Notes under the pieces: model-generated
Seen by the model: only the letters and a program-made list of their open reading frames with translations
The model's database searches: none
Told to the model about the DNA's origin: nothing
Translations under genes and position numbers: made by a program
From: Prauserella marina
Lineage (GTDB): Bacteria > Actinomycetota > Actinomycetes > Mycobacteriales > Pseudonocardiaceae
Assembly (NCBI RefSeq): GCF_002240355.1
Contig: NZ_CP016353.1
Location: 3,398,501-3,462,500, forward strand
Direction: 5' to 3'
DNA: 64,000 nt
Shown: positions 8,568 to 17,615 of the stretch, piece after piece
How the letters are laid out: each line of letters starts with the position of its first letter
Numbering within the stretch: the stretch's first letter is position 1

Positions 8568-9467
8568 TCACGTGGTGGGACGGACCGCAGTGGAGACGGC
8601 GACGGCGTTTGCCGCGACGATGACGGCGATGGCCAGCCAGGAAACGGCTTCCAGGTGCTGCCCGAGTACGACAACGCCGATCAGCGCGGCGAAAACGGGA
8701 TTGACGCTCGTGAAGACGGCGAAAAACCGCGCGGGGACCCTGCGCAGAGCGAGCAGGTCGGACAGGAACGGCACGGCGGAGGAGAGCACCCCCGCCGCCA
8801 GCCCGCACCCGAGCGCCACGAGCGTGACCGGGTGCTGCCAGAGCACCCACACGCCCACAGGCAGGTAGAGCGCACCGGAGACCATCGCGGCGGCGGCCGT
8901 TCCCTGTAGGCCGGGCAAGCGCGCTCCGACGGCCCGGTTGAGCAGGATGTAGCAGGCCCAGCACAGTGCCGCCAGCAGTGCAAGGCCGATACCGACGTAG
9001 TCGGTGGTGGGGGTGGGCCGGGCGAGCACGGCCACTGCCCCCGCCGCGGCGAGCGCGGCGACGACGTCGATCCGACGGCGGGCACCGGCCAGCGCGACGG
9101 TCAGCGGGCCGAGGAATTCGAGCGTGACAGCCAATCCGAGGCCGATCCGTTCGATCGCCGCGTACAGGGACAGGTTCATCGCGGCGAACACGAACGCCAG
9201 GCCGAGCACCGAACGCCACTGCGCCGCGGTGAATTGCCGCAGCTTCGGCCTTCCCGCCACCCCGAGTACGACGGCGGCAACCCATTGACGTACCGCCACC
9301 ACTCCCGCCGGTCCCAGCACCGGAAACGCCATGGCGGCGATCGAGGCACCGGTCTGATTGGACAGTGCGCTGCCCACCATCAGCGCCACCCCGGTACGGC
9401 GCTGCCCATGCGGGAAGGTGGCTGACGAGCCCGGTGAACCCGGCGGACGCGTTGAGGTGGTGGACAT
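8568..9467 (-). CDS. EamA/RhtA-family transporter
   Basis: 299 residues with ten predicted membrane helices arranged as two EamA repeats, the second starting near residue 155 (TDYVGIGLALLAALCWACYILLNRAVG). Family members such as RhtA export amino acids or small metabolites at the cytoplasmic membrane; the substrate here is unknown. The N-terminal 25 residues are polar. The gene diverges from a LysR regulator with a dyad in the 68-base gap, so LysR control is likely. Confidence 0.88.
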   Translation of the reverse strand: MSTTSTRPPGSPGSSATFPHGQRRTGVALMVGSALSNQTGASIAAMAFPVLGPAGVVAVRQWVAAVVLGVAGRPKLRQFTAAQWRSVLGLAFVFAAMNLSLYAAIERIGLGLAVTLEFLGPLTVALAGARRRIDVVAALAAAGAVAVLARPTPTTDYVGIGLALLAALCWACYILLNRAVGARLPGLQGTAAAAMVSGALYLPVGVWVLWQHPVTLVALGCGLAAGVLSSAVPFLSDLLALRRVPARFFAVFTSVNPVFAALIGVVVLGQHLEAVSWLAIAVIVAANAVAVSTAVRPTT

Positions 9468-9502
9468 GCCACCACCATGAGCACGGTCCGGCTATACGCA
9501 AA

Positions 9503-9524
9503 ATGCATTCAGGCCGTGATGCAT
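9503..9524. promoter_or_regulatory. candidate LysR binding dyad
   Basis: ATGCAT-N3-GGCC-N3-ATGCAT is a 22-bp dyad in the short gap between the divergent EamA and LysR genes, ending 11 bases before the LysR ATG. Position and symmetry fit an autoregulatory LysR site; the usual T-N11-A core is contained within it. Function is inferred. Confidence 0.6.
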
Positions 9525-9535
9525 ACGATGAGCGT

Positions 9536-10414
9536 ATGACTGGGAAGGGCCAGGCCGAGGGACTCGAACTGAAGCATCTGCGTTGTCTCGTCGCCATCGT
9601 GGACACCGGCACGTTCACCGACGCCGCCATTGAACTCGGAACCTCCCAGGCTGCCGTCTCCCGCACGCTCGCCGCGCTCGAACGCCTGCTCGGGGTCCGG
9701 TTGCTGCACCGCACCAGCCGTAGCGTCACCCCCACCACCGCGGGCGTTCAGGTGCTGGCCAGGGCACGCATCCTGCTCGCGGGGGCAGGCGAACTCGTCA
9801 GGGAGGCAACCACCGGTGACACCCGCCTGTACTTGGGGCACGCCTGGTCGGCTTTCGGCCGGTACACCACCGAATTCCAGCGCCGCTGGCACGACCAGCA
9901 CCCCGAGACCGAACTGCGGATCACCAAGCACAACAGTCCCACCGGCGGCCTCGCCGAAGGACTGTGCGACCTGGCCGTCATCCGCGCGCCCATCGATCCG
10001 CACCCGTGGGCGCACGCGCTGATCGGCCATGAGCCGCGCCTGGTCGCGCTCGCCGCCGACGATCCGTGGGCCCGCCGCCGCCACGTTCGCCTCGCCGAGA
10101 TCTCGGCCCGCACGCTGGTCATCGACCGCCGCACCGGGACCACCACTCTCGACCTGTGGCCGGAGGACGCGCGGCCCGCCGTCGAGTACAGCAACGACAT
10201 CGACGACTGGCTGGCCGCCATCGCCACCGGCCGCTGTGTCGGGCTGACCCCGCAGGGCACCGCGGCTCAATACCGCAGGGACGGCATCGTCTACCGGCGG
10301 CTGCGCGACGCCGCTCCCGTTCCGGTGCACCTCATCTGGCGCACCCACGATCCCCACCCGGCGACCCATACGGTCGTGGCACTGGCCACCGCCCTCTACC
10401 GCGAGGGCACATGA
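9536..10414 (+). CDS. LysR-family transcriptional regulator
   Basis: 292 residues. The N-terminal winged HTH (about residues 8-68) reads LKHLRCLVAIVDTGTFTDAA...TSQAAVSRTLAALE, the classic LysR signature. A periplasmic-binding-like effector domain follows, ending in WRTHDPHPAT. It is divergent from the EamA exporter and is its probable regulator. The ATG at 9536 is the first in frame next to the HTH; longer forms would extend into the EamA promoter. Confidence 0.9.
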   Translation: MTGKGQAEGLELKHLRCLVAIVDTGTFTDAAIELGTSQAAVSRTLAALERLLGVRLLHRTSRSVTPTTAGVQVLARARILLAGAGELVREATTGDTRLYLGHAWSAFGRYTTEFQRRWHDQHPETELRITKHNSPTGGLAEGLCDLAVIRAPIDPHPWAHALIGHEPRLVALAADDPWARRRHVRLAEISARTLVIDRRTGTTTLDLWPEDARPAVEYSNDIDDWLAAIATGRCVGLTPQGTAAQYRRDGIVYRRLRDAAPVPVHLIWRTHDPHPATHTVVALATALYREGT

Positions 10415-10444
10415 CAGCGCGGCCTGACCGGAGCTCACGTGCCC

Positions 10445-11599
10445 CTAGCCCGGCGGCACGTTCCGTTCCTGGCGCACGCGCGCCGCCTGCCTGGTGAGGT
10501 GATCGCGTTCGGCGAGGCTGGTAGCCGAACGCGCGGCCTCGGCGTACAACTCGGCGGCGAGACCAAGGTCGCCGGTGCGTTCATGAAGGTAGGCCGACAC
10601 CGCCGGGTACCGGGGCAGCGCGGGGTCGACGTCGGCAAGCGCGGCCAGCCCGGCTCGCGGACCGTCGGCTTCCCCGACGGCGACAGCACGGTTGAGCCGC
10701 ACGATCGGGCTACCGGTGAGCCGCAGCAGCTCGTCATACCACTCCACGATCTGCACCCAGTCGGTCTCGGCCGCGGTGGGCGCGTCGGCGTGCAGCGCGG
10801 CGATCGCGGCCTGCGCCTGATACTCACCCAGCCGGTCGGCCGACAGCGCGGTCTGGAGGATCGTCACTCCCTCGGCGATCAGCCCGGTGTCCCAGCACGA
10901 GCGGTCCTGCTCGGCCAGCGGCACCAGCTTGCCGCCGCGCCCGGTGCGCGACGACCTGCGCGCGTGGTGCAGGAGCATGAGCGCGAGCAACCCAGCGGCC
11001 TCCGGTTCACCGGAAAGCCCGGCAAGCTGGCGGGCGAGCCTGATCGCCTCGGCCGCCAGGTCGACATCCCCGCCGTATCCCTCGTTGAACACCAGGTACA
11101 GCACCCGCAACACGGTCGCCAGGTCACCGGGGCTGTCGAACCGGGCCCCCGCGATCCGCCGTTTCGCCCTGCTGATTCGCTGCGCCATCGTCGCTTCCGG
11201 AACCAGGTACGCCGTGGCGATCTGCTTGGTCGTCAAGCCGCCGACGGCACGCAGGGTCAGTGCGACCGCCGAGCCGGGAGCCAGCGCCGGATGCGCGCAC
11301 AGGAAGTGCAGGCGCAGTGTGTCGTCCTCGGCGGGCACCAGCTCACCAGCCGGCGCGGCCTCCACGGTGAGTTCCCGTTCCCTGCGGGTCTTGTCGGCCC
11401 GTGCCGCGTCGAGGAATCTGCGCCACGCGACGGAGATCAGCCACGCTTTCGGGTCGCGTGGCTGCTCCTCCCGCCAGGCATCGAGTGCCTTGATCAGGGC
11501 CTCCTGCACGGCGTCCTCGGCCGAGGCGAAGTCAGCTCCGCGCCGGACGAGGACGCCGATCACCGCGGGCACGAGTTCCCGCAGCGGTGCCTCGGTCAT
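10445..11599 (-). CDS. ECF sigma factor of the ECF42 type (C-terminal TPR-like extension)
   Basis: 384 residues, much longer than a bare ECF sigma. Region 2 is at about 20-85 (ASAEDAVQEALIKALDAW, then DPKAWLISVAWRRFLDAARAD), region 4 at about 130-175 (GGLTTKQIATAYLVPEATMAQRISRAKRRI), and the rest (about 180-384) is the helical DUF6596/TPR-like extension containing VLRVLYLVFNEGY. ECF42 factors have no classical anti-sigma and are encoded with a DGPF/YCII protein, which is exactly the neighbour here: the start codon shares ATGA (11596-11599) with its stop. Signal and regulon are unknown. Confidence 0.92.
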   Translation of the reverse strand: MTEAPLRELVPAVIGVLVRRGADFASAEDAVQEALIKALDAWREEQPRDPKAWLISVAWRRFLDAARADKTRRERELTVEAAPAGELVPAEDDTLRLHFLCAHPALAPGSAVALTLRAVGGLTTKQIATAYLVPEATMAQRISRAKRRIAGARFDSPGDLATVLRVLYLVFNEGYGGDVDLAAEAIRLARQLAGLSGEPEAAGLLALMLLHHARRSSRTGRGGKLVPLAEQDRSCWDTGLIAEGVTILQTALSADRLGEYQAQAAIAALHADAPTAAETDWVQIVEWYDELLRLTGSPIVRLNRAVAVGEADGPRAGLAALADVDPALPRYPAVSAYLHERTGDLGLAAELYAEAARSATSLAERDHLTRQAARVRQERNVPPG

Positions 11600-12003
11600 T
11601 CGGTGACCACGGGCGGCTCGGTGAGGAACGGCCGCACTTCGAGCCATTCGTGGATCGGCTCGCCACCCACGCCGGGAGCCGCCGACAGCTCCCCCGCCAG
11701 TTCGACGGCACGGTCCCAGGACTCCACGTCGATGATCATCCAGCCCGCGATGAGGTCCTTCGTCTCCGCGAACGGCCCGTCGGTCACCGGGGGACGCCCC
11801 GCGCCGTCGTAGCGGACGAACGCGCCTTCGGGGGCCAGCGCCTGCCCGTCCACGAACTCGCCGGAACGTTCGAGCTTGTCGGCGAAGTCCCTCATGTACT
11901 GGATGTGCGCGTCGACCTCCTTCGGGGTCCACTGGTCCATCGGCGGGTAGTCGGAAACCGGCGCCGGGCCACCGCGGTAGTGCTTGAGCAGCAGGTACTT
12001 CAT
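11596..12003 (-). CDS. DGPF/YCII-domain protein, partner of ECF42 sigma
   Basis: 135 residues. It starts MKYLLLKHY and carries the family hallmark VTDGPFAETKDLIAGWMIIDV at about residues 73-93. YCII proteins are ferredoxin-like; those next to ECF42 factors are regarded as conserved partners of unknown chemistry. AAGGAG lies 6 bases before the ATG at 12003. Translational coupling to the sigma gene points to a fixed ratio of the two products. Confidence 0.9.
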   Translation of the reverse strand: MKYLLLKHYRGGPAPVSDYPPMDQWTPKEVDAHIQYMRDFADKLERSGEFVDGQALAPEGAFVRYDGAGRPPVTDGPFAETKDLIAGWMIIDVESWDRAVELAGELSAAPGVGGEPIHEWLEVRPFLTEPPVVTE

Positions 12004-12122
12004 GGTGATCTCCTTCTGAGTCGCACGGCCGGGTGTGGCCGATCGTGTCCAAGGGACGGAGCGGCCGCGCCGTTCTCGACATCGCAGCCGGAATTTTCGC
12101 TGATTTTCTTCCAGCTCGCCGG

Positions 12123-12467
12123 TTATCTCCCCCACCGGCCTTCTCGCCGGGCCGCGGTGATCTCGGCGAAGCCGGGCACGCGCATCCTGCCCTCGGCGAT
12201 CAACCGTTCCGCACGGGCGACGTTGATTCGCGACCACGGGCTCGCCTTCCGGCGACGGGAGTAGCGCTGGAGGTAGTAATGCTCGTCGAGCGACTTACGG
12301 TTGCTGTCGATCCAGCCGAAGCACAACGCGACATCCAGAGCCTGCTCGATGGTCACCGAGGTGACCGGCGCGTTTTTCTTGGCGATTCGCAGCCACGCCT
12401 CGGCCGCGCTGTCGTGGTGCCCGGCCAGCCATGCCTCCCAAGCTGCCGCGTCGGGAAAGAGCATCAT
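12123..12467 (-). CDS. YdeI/OmpD-associated-family protein, short form
   Basis: 114 residues matching the N-terminal domain of YdeI/OmdA-type proteins (FPDAAAWEAWLAGHHDSAAEAWLRI, then ALDVALCFGWIDSNRKSLDEHYYLQRYSRRRKASPWS). Typical members are about 190 residues; this one stops after AARREGRWGR, where others continue into a second domain, so it may be truncated. GGAGG lies 6 bases before the ATG at 12467. Family members are linked to stress or bacteriocin tolerance, but the biochemical role is unknown. Confidence 0.75.
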   Translation of the reverse strand: MMLFPDAAAWEAWLAGHHDSAAEAWLRIAKKNAPVTSVTIEQALDVALCFGWIDSNRKSLDEHYYLQRYSRRRKASPWSRINVARAERLIAEGRMRVPGFAEITAARREGRWGR

Positions 12468-12587
12468 CGGTTTCCTCCCCTCGTGGGCCCGGCTCTCCCG
12501 GATGTCGCCGGTGACCTCAGTCTCCACGGCAAAGTGTTCATCTCGTGAGCGCTTTGCGGAGTGGGTTTTCCCGGCGACACTGGAGTC

Positions 12588-13535
12588 ATGCGCGCTGACC
12601 GGCTCGTCGCGGCCCTGCTGCTGATGCAGGCGCGAGGCAGGGTGACCGCCGCCGAGATGGCGCGCGAACTGGAAGTGTCCGTCGCGACGGCCCGCCGTGA
12701 CCTCGAAGCACTGTCGGCCGCGGGGATACCGGTCTACCCGAGACAGGGCCGGGGCGGCGGCTGGTCACTGGTCGGCGGCGCGCGCACTGACCTGAGCGGG
12801 CTCTCGGCCACGGAAACGCAGGCGCTGTTCCTGCTCATCGGCCCTGCCGCCTCGGCATCGGGTGAGGTGAAGGCTGCGCTGCGCAAGCTCGTCGGCGCGC
12901 TGCCGCGCACGTTCAGGGCGGACGCCTCCGCCGCGGCGCGGGCCACCATCGTCGACCCCGCGCGCTGGGGCGGCAGGGACCATCCCCGGCCCGAACTGGT
13001 TCCACTTCTCCAGTCGGCCGTGGTGTCGCGCCGCAAGGTGCGGCTGGGCTATGTGAACAACGCGGGCCACCGGAGCACCCGGCTGATCGACCCGTGGGGC
13101 CTCGTCGACAAGGACGACATCTGGTATCTCGTCGCGGGAACCGACAAGGGCCAGCGCACCTTCCGGGTCGACCGGATGCTCGACGCGGAGGTCACCGAGG
13201 AAACCGCGGCCCGCCCCGAGGACTTCACGCTCACCGCCGCGTGGAACGACGTGGTCACCGAGGTCGAACGACGGCGATCACGAACGAGCGCGACCGTGCT
13301 CGTCGAGACCAGGTTCGTCCCGGTACTGCGCGATCAGTTCGGCACCCACTGCCGGGCGGAGGACCACGACGGCGAACGCAGCCGTGTCACGGTCGCCGCG
13401 CCGACACCGCTGGACATCGCCAGACAACTCGCGGGTTGGGGAGCCATGATCGAGGTCGTCGAACCCAGCGACGTGCGCCGGGAACTCCACCGCATCGGCA
13501 CCGAACTCGCCGGCCGCTATGCCAGCGGGCATTGA
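12588..13535 (+). CDS. WYL-domain (DeoR-type HTH) transcriptional regulator
   Basis: 315 residues. A DeoR-like winged HTH occupies about 1-60 (MRADRLVAALLLMQARGRVTA...VSVATARRDLEAL), the WYL domain about 140-215 (VRLGYVNNAGHRSTRLIDPWGLVDKDDIWYLVA) and a WCX-type C-terminal domain the rest. WYL domains sense nucleic acids or small ligands in stress and phage-defence regulators, but no defence genes are adjacent. It is divergent from the short YdeI-like gene with a 120-base gap, making that gene a plausible target. Confidence 0.9.
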   Translation: MRADRLVAALLLMQARGRVTAAEMARELEVSVATARRDLEALSAAGIPVYPRQGRGGGWSLVGGARTDLSGLSATETQALFLLIGPAASASGEVKAALRKLVGALPRTFRADASAAARATIVDPARWGGRDHPRPELVPLLQSAVVSRRKVRLGYVNNAGHRSTRLIDPWGLVDKDDIWYLVAGTDKGQRTFRVDRMLDAEVTEETAARPEDFTLTAAWNDVVTEVERRRSRTSATVLVETRFVPVLRDQFGTHCRAEDHDGERSRVTVAAPTPLDIARQLAGWGAMIEVVEPSDVRRELHRIGTELAGRYASGH

Positions 13536-13578
13536 CCTTCCCTTGGGGCATCGACGGCACCACATACGTGCCGGTCGC

Positions 13579-13612
13579 CGCCCGGTGACCAGCAGAACCT
13601 GGCCACCGGGCG
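13579..13612. terminator. GC-rich hairpin between convergent genes
   Basis: CGCCCGGTG and CACCGGGCG pair as the outer stem and CCAG/CTGG as the inner stem, separated by one A-C mismatch, with a 6-base loop. It lies between the convergent WYL and VOC genes and could end both transcripts. There is no T-run, as is common in actinomycetes. Confidence 0.65.
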
Positions 13613-13647
13613 CCGTTCACGTCATCGACATCGACGCACGGGGACAG

Positions 13648-14037
13648 CTAGACCAGATCGGCGCCGTAGGGCTGGGTGATGACCTCCATGCCGTTGCCTC
13701 CGGGATCCCGGAAGTACACGCCACGGCCACCGTGGTTGTAGTTGATCTCGCCGAGTTGTTTTCCTTGCGGGTCGGCGTGATAGGTGACCTCGGCCTGCTG
13801 AATCCGCCGCAGAATCCCGTCGAATTCCGATTCGTCGACGAGAAACGCGTAATGCTGCAATCGCAGATCTTCCGGCGGAATGGTCGCGAAGTCCAGTCGC
13901 ACGCCATTGCTGGTCTCCAATGGAATGAACGGGCCCCACTCTTGCCCCAGTTCCACATCGAGGATGTGCGCGAGGAATTCAGCGGATTCGCGATTGTCTT
14001 TCGACGGAATGATCAGATGGTTGAATTGAACCGACAC
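13648..14037 (-). CDS. VOC-family protein (glyoxalase/bleomycin-resistance fold)
   Basis: 129 residues, one vicinal-oxygen-chelate domain: FNHLIIPSKDN at the start, LQHYAFLVDE in the middle and GRGVYFRDPGGNGMEVITQPYG at the end. The His near residue 7, the mid His and the Glu of MEVIT are in metal-ligand positions. The GTG at 14037 follows GGAGG by 9 bases. The substrate is unknown. It has its own transcript between two hairpins. Confidence 0.85.
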   Translation of the reverse strand: MSVQFNHLIIPSKDNRESAEFLAHILDVELGQEWGPFIPLETSNGVRLDFATIPPEDLRLQHYAFLVDESEFDGILRRIQQAEVTYHADPQGKQLGEINYNHGGRGVYFRDPGGNGMEVITQPYGADLV

Positions 14038-14123
14038 TGTGCGATGCCTCCACGGGCATGTCACAGGCACCTCCACGCTCACCCGGCCGGTGACCAACGC
14101 GCGATGCCGTGCGCTCACCCTAA

Positions 14124-14163
14124 CAAACGGCGGCACGGCGCGCGTGCACCGTGCCGCCGTTTG
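14124..14163. terminator. perfect 15-bp hairpin terminator
   Basis: CAAACGGCGGCACGG is followed after 10 bases by its exact complement, 34 bases beyond the stop of the acyltransferase gene. The A/T-rich outer base pairs and the position make it the likely terminator of that gene; it may also insulate the VOC gene. Confidence 0.8.
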
Positions 14164-14196
14164 ACCGGCGGGGCACCGGAGATGCCCCGCCGGGCG

Positions 14197-16248
14197 TCAC
14201 TTCGCCGGAACCATCGTGTCGTGCCAGCCGAGTGTCTCGACGAGACGTTCGTCCACCACCGCGGACAAGGTCTCCATGTAGGTGGCCGTGACGTGGTTGT
14301 CGTCCATGTAGACCAGGACGTTGCCGATCACCGGCGGACAAGTGTCGGCCGTGCAGTAATAATCACTCAGGTCCACAAAGGACACATTCGGCGGTATGCC
14401 CGGTGCCGTCTCGTACGGTGCCTGCGGCGCGTACATCTCGCTTCGCGGAGTCGAACACTGGTTGGCGTCGACGCCGTGCATCTGCACGCATTCGGACGGT
14501 TCGAAGGAGAACCTGGGGTTGTCGCGCATCGCGACGACGGGGATACCGGCCTCGTTGAGTCGTTGCCACTGGGCCACGTACCCCTCGGGGGTCCACTCCT
14601 TCAAACCGACCCGCACGTCCCTGGTGCCCATGGTCATCACGGCGTCCGGTTTGGTCTCGATGATCTCCTCGATCACCGCCGCGTTCCACGGAACACATTC
14701 CTCGTTGTTGGGCAGATCCTGCGTCGCGGTCAGCGGGCAACCGCCCCTGCCCATCGAGATGATCTGCCAGCCCCGCTTCTCCACCAGCGGCCGCAGCGCG
14801 GCGATGTACTGCTGGGAGTGCGAATCACCGACGACCACGAGCCTGCGCAGTGGCGGTTCCGTGGGATCGACCGTGCAGACCCGAAGTTCCTCGTGCCGCG
14901 CCGAGGTCGTGCACTCCTCGTCCTCAAACGTGTCGAACTGCTCGGGCAGCGCGGCGAACGGCGGCACGATGTCGGCTTCCAGGTTGAGGATGGGGCCGGG
15001 AGCAGTCATCACCTGCGCACCGGGGTGATCGGGATCGTCGAGGTCCAAAGCGAAGGACGCGCGCTGCTTGCTCACGATCTGCCATGCGCCGGCGACGCCC
15101 AGCACGACGACGAGGGACAGGGCGCCGAACCGGTAGGCGCCCCACTTGTTCTTGGCGCCGATCTTGGAGTCCCTGACCGGCTTTTCCACGATGTGGTAGG
15201 TGAGAATCGACAGCACCACCGACGCCGCGATGACGACCGCGCCGCCGCGCAACCCGACCTCGTCCCTGCCCCTGACGATCATGTAGAAGATCAGGACGGG
15301 CCAGTGCCACAAATACAGCGAGTAACTCAGGTTGCCCAGGTAGATTAGCGGGCGCGAGGAAAGGAACCTGTCGGCACCCACCTTGCTGTCCGTGGCCCCT
15401 GCCAGCAGCACCAGCGCCGCGGACATGGTCGGCCACAACGCGGCGTATCCGGGAAAGACCGTGCCGACCTGGAGGATGAGCCCGCAGGTGACCAGCCCGA
15501 TGAGGCCGAGCCAGCCGAAGCAGATCCGCAGTGCGCGCGGCAGCGAGATCACGTTGATGATCAGCGCGAGCAACCCGCCGAGCGCGAATTCCCAGATCCG
15601 GGTCAGCGACATGAAGTAGGCGAACGGCTGGTCGACGTTCGTCAGGAACACCGAGTAGGCCAGCGAGGCCGCGAACAGGACCGCCATCGACGCGAAGATG
15701 GTGCGGCGTATCCCCCAGCCCGCGCCCTTGGCAACCAACACCACCAACGCGATCACCAGCGGCCAGACCAGGTAGAACTGGCCCTGGATCGACAAAGACC
15801 AGAAGTGCTGCACGACGCTGGCCGTGCTCTGCTGGGCGAAGTAGTCCACCGAGTCGGCGGCGAGTTGCCAGTTCTCAAGGTAGAGCGCCGAGGCGACGAC
15901 CTCGCGAATGGTCTGGAACCACCGGTGTTCCGGCAACCACAGCACCGCCGCGACCATGGTGGCCATGAGGACGGTGAGGGCGGCGGGGAACAGCCGCTTC
16001 ATCATCCGGCCCCACATGGGCCGGAACTCGATGCGACCGCGCACGCTCGCTCTGTACAGCTGGCCCGTGATCAGAAAACCCGACACCAGAAAGAACACGT
16101 CGACGCCACCGGAAATCCGGTCAAGCCACACGTGGTACACGACCACCAGAATCGCCGCGAGCGCACGCAATCCTTGCAGCTCCGGGCGAAATTTCCGGTC
16201 AGTCTGTGTCGTCGCGGCTTTGGGCACACGTGCTCGCAGCAGGACCAT
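14197..16248 (-). CDS. OafA/YrhL-type membrane O-acyltransferase with SGNH domain
   Basis: 683 residues. The N-terminal half is an acyltransferase-3 membrane domain of ten or more helices, with the hallmark FRPELQGLRALAAILVVVYH near residues 20-39 and VFFLVSGFLIT near residue 52. The C-terminal half (from about residue 420) is an extracytoplasmic SGNH domain with nucleophile motif VVGDSHSQQY and the late Asp-His pair MDDNHVTATY. Such enzymes move acyl groups from the inner membrane face onto cell-wall glycans, lipids or secreted glycosides. GGAGG lies 10 bases before the ATG at 16248. It appears monocistronic, ending at the hairpin 14124-14163. Confidence 0.92.
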   Translation of the reverse strand: MVLLRARVPKAATTQTDRKFRPELQGLRALAAILVVVYHVWLDRISGGVDVFFLVSGFLITGQLYRASVRGRIEFRPMWGRMMKRLFPAALTVLMATMVAAVLWLPEHRWFQTIREVVASALYLENWQLAADSVDYFAQQSTASVVQHFWSLSIQGQFYLVWPLVIALVVLVAKGAGWGIRRTIFASMAVLFAASLAYSVFLTNVDQPFAYFMSLTRIWEFALGGLLALIINVISLPRALRICFGWLGLIGLVTCGLILQVGTVFPGYAALWPTMSAALVLLAGATDSKVGADRFLSSRPLIYLGNLSYSLYLWHWPVLIFYMIVRGRDEVGLRGGAVVIAASVVLSILTYHIVEKPVRDSKIGAKNKWGAYRFGALSLVVVLGVAGAWQIVSKQRASFALDLDDPDHPGAQVMTAPGPILNLEADIVPPFAALPEQFDTFEDEECTTSARHEELRVCTVDPTEPPLRRLVVVGDSHSQQYIAALRPLVEKRGWQIISMGRGGCPLTATQDLPNNEECVPWNAAVIEEIIETKPDAVMTMGTRDVRVGLKEWTPEGYVAQWQRLNEAGIPVVAMRDNPRFSFEPSECVQMHGVDANQCSTPRSEMYAPQAPYETAPGIPPNVSFVDLSDYYCTADTCPPVIGNVLVYMDDNHVTATYMETLSAVVDERLVETLGWHDTMVPAK

Positions 16249-16778
16249 CCGACAGTTTCCTCCGCGGCCGTTGATCAACCCCTACCAAACGCTGAGACTG
16301 TACTAGGGGAACGGCGCGGTTCCGTCAGTGGTGTGTTCATGCCCTTTATGGACATTCCCTTACCTGGGAAAACAGGGGGTAGTGACCGTCGGTCGCGAAG
16401 CCTCACGGCGTCACACCCGCCCTCGCTTCCACCAGCCGGAAAGTAACGAGGGTCCCGTAACAGAAAGTTCCACCGTGCCTTTTTTCGTGGCCCACAACGT
16501 GCCGTGACCTCGCGGCGTTCCGATTTCCTTGCCGGGCAACGACTCCGCGTGCCAGCCAAGGCACGCTCCGTTGTGTACTCGACAGGTTGTGGCCATGATC
16601 TTGCTCACTGGCCCGCGCACTCCGTGACCGGTGAAGCTCCCGCACGGACGCCCCCCCCCCGGGGGGCTCGTTGCTGGTTGTCCGTTTCGCTCCCTGGCCG
16701 ACCTGGAGTTCGGTACGCTCCGCGGCGCGAGAGCACGGCCGCCGTCCGTGCCAGCGGGGCGCCAGAGGGGGAGAGCCA
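16249..16778. other. 530-base divergent intergenic region
   Basis: No convincing gene lies between the acyltransferase and the membrane protein. The stretch is less GC-rich than its surroundings near 16300-16480, contains the promoters of both genes by position, and includes the homopolymer block at 16651-16666. Short open frames here lack ribosome sites and recognisable content. Confidence 0.6.
16651..16666. repeat. C10-G6 homopolymer block
   Basis: Ten cytosines are followed directly by six guanines, about 113 bases upstream of the membrane protein start. It may be a length-variable tract that affects promoter spacing, or a sequencing/assembly uncertainty. Confidence 0.9.
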
Positions 16779-17537
16779 GTGAATCAGCAGGGTTATCCAG
16801 TACCACGGCAGTCACCCGCGAGGCAGCCGGCGTCACCGGGTGTCCTGGTCGGGGTGAGCCTCTGGCGGTTGCTGATCGTGGCGTTCGCGTTCATCGGTTT
16901 CGGCTCGATCGTCGGTGAGCACGGCTGGGAATCCGCGGGGCCGGGCCTGAGCCAGCAAGCCAGCCTGCTCGTGGGCGTGGTGTACACCGGTTTGCTGTGC
17001 TATCCGCTTTTCACCGGCGGGAAGGCGCACGAGCCGCGTTCGCCGTGGCTGCGCGGCGCGATGACGGTGTTGTTGCTGCTGGTCGCGGTGACCTTCCTGA
17101 CGATCATGGGTGGCTCGCTCGACGAGACGTGGTCGCTGTTCGAGCACCTGCTGACCCCGCTGGTGGTGCTGATCGACTGGGCCGTGGTCGGGCGCAACCA
17201 GGCCAACGTGAAGTGGTGGCATCCGCTGACGTGGATCGTGTTCCCGGTCGCCTACCTCATCTATTACCTGGCCGCCGACGTGGGCCTCTATCGCGGCTTC
17301 CTCGATCCCGACAGCAGTGGCTTCGCTGGGACGATCCTCGGTTTTCTGGCTGCGGTGATCGTCGCGGGTTACGTGCTGTACGGCGTCGCGAAGCTCAAGG
17401 CGGCCGCGGCCGCTGGCAACCAGGCACACTCCCCGTACCCACCCGCACCCCAATATTCGCAGGGGCCGTACCCGCCGGGGCACCAGCATCCCCAGCAACC
17501 GGCGTATCCATCGCCGCGAGATCCGTGGCAGCGCTGA
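16779..17537 (+). CDS. Pr6Pr-like membrane protein with Pro/Tyr-rich tail
   Basis: 252 residues with about six membrane helices (residues about 25-45, 58-75, 90-108, 118-134, 148-166 and 183-203). The motif WWHPLTWIVFPVAYLIYYL and the overall topology resemble the Pr6Pr family of actinobacterial membrane proteins of unknown function. The C-terminal tail is rich in Pro, Tyr, Gln and His (AHSPYPPAPQYSQGPYPP), a common feature of actinomycete membrane proteins. The GTG at 16779 follows GGGGGAGAG. The stop is three bases from repeat array A. Confidence 0.8.
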   Translation: MNQQGYPVPRQSPARQPASPGVLVGVSLWRLLIVAFAFIGFGSIVGEHGWESAGPGLSQQASLLVGVVYTGLLCYPLFTGGKAHEPRSPWLRGAMTVLLLLVAVTFLTIMGGSLDETWSLFEHLLTPLVVLIDWAVVGRNQANVKWWHPLTWIVFPVAYLIYYLAADVGLYRGFLDPDSSGFAGTILGFLAAVIVAGYVLYGVAKLKAAAAAGNQAHSPYPPAPQYSQGPYPPGHQHPQQPAYPSPRDPWQR

Positions 17538-17540
17538 CTC

Positions 17541-17615
17541 CGCGAGTCCCCCGTCCAGGACGCCGAGTTCCGCGCTCAGGGCCACGAGATCCGCGTCCAG
17601 CACAGTGAGTTCCGC
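17541..17615 (-). repeat. 21-bp tandem repeat array A (minus orientation)
   Basis: On the minus strand: three 21-base units (17595-17615, 17574-17594, 17553-17573) beginning GCGGAACTC, GCGGATCTC, GCGGAACTC, then a terminal unit GGGGGACTCGCG (17541-17552). Unit pattern is GCGGAWCTC-N6-CTGGAC or a close variant, with alternating A/T at position 6. The terminal unit abuts the stop of the membrane protein gene. It is paired with oppositely oriented array B. Confidence 0.9.
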
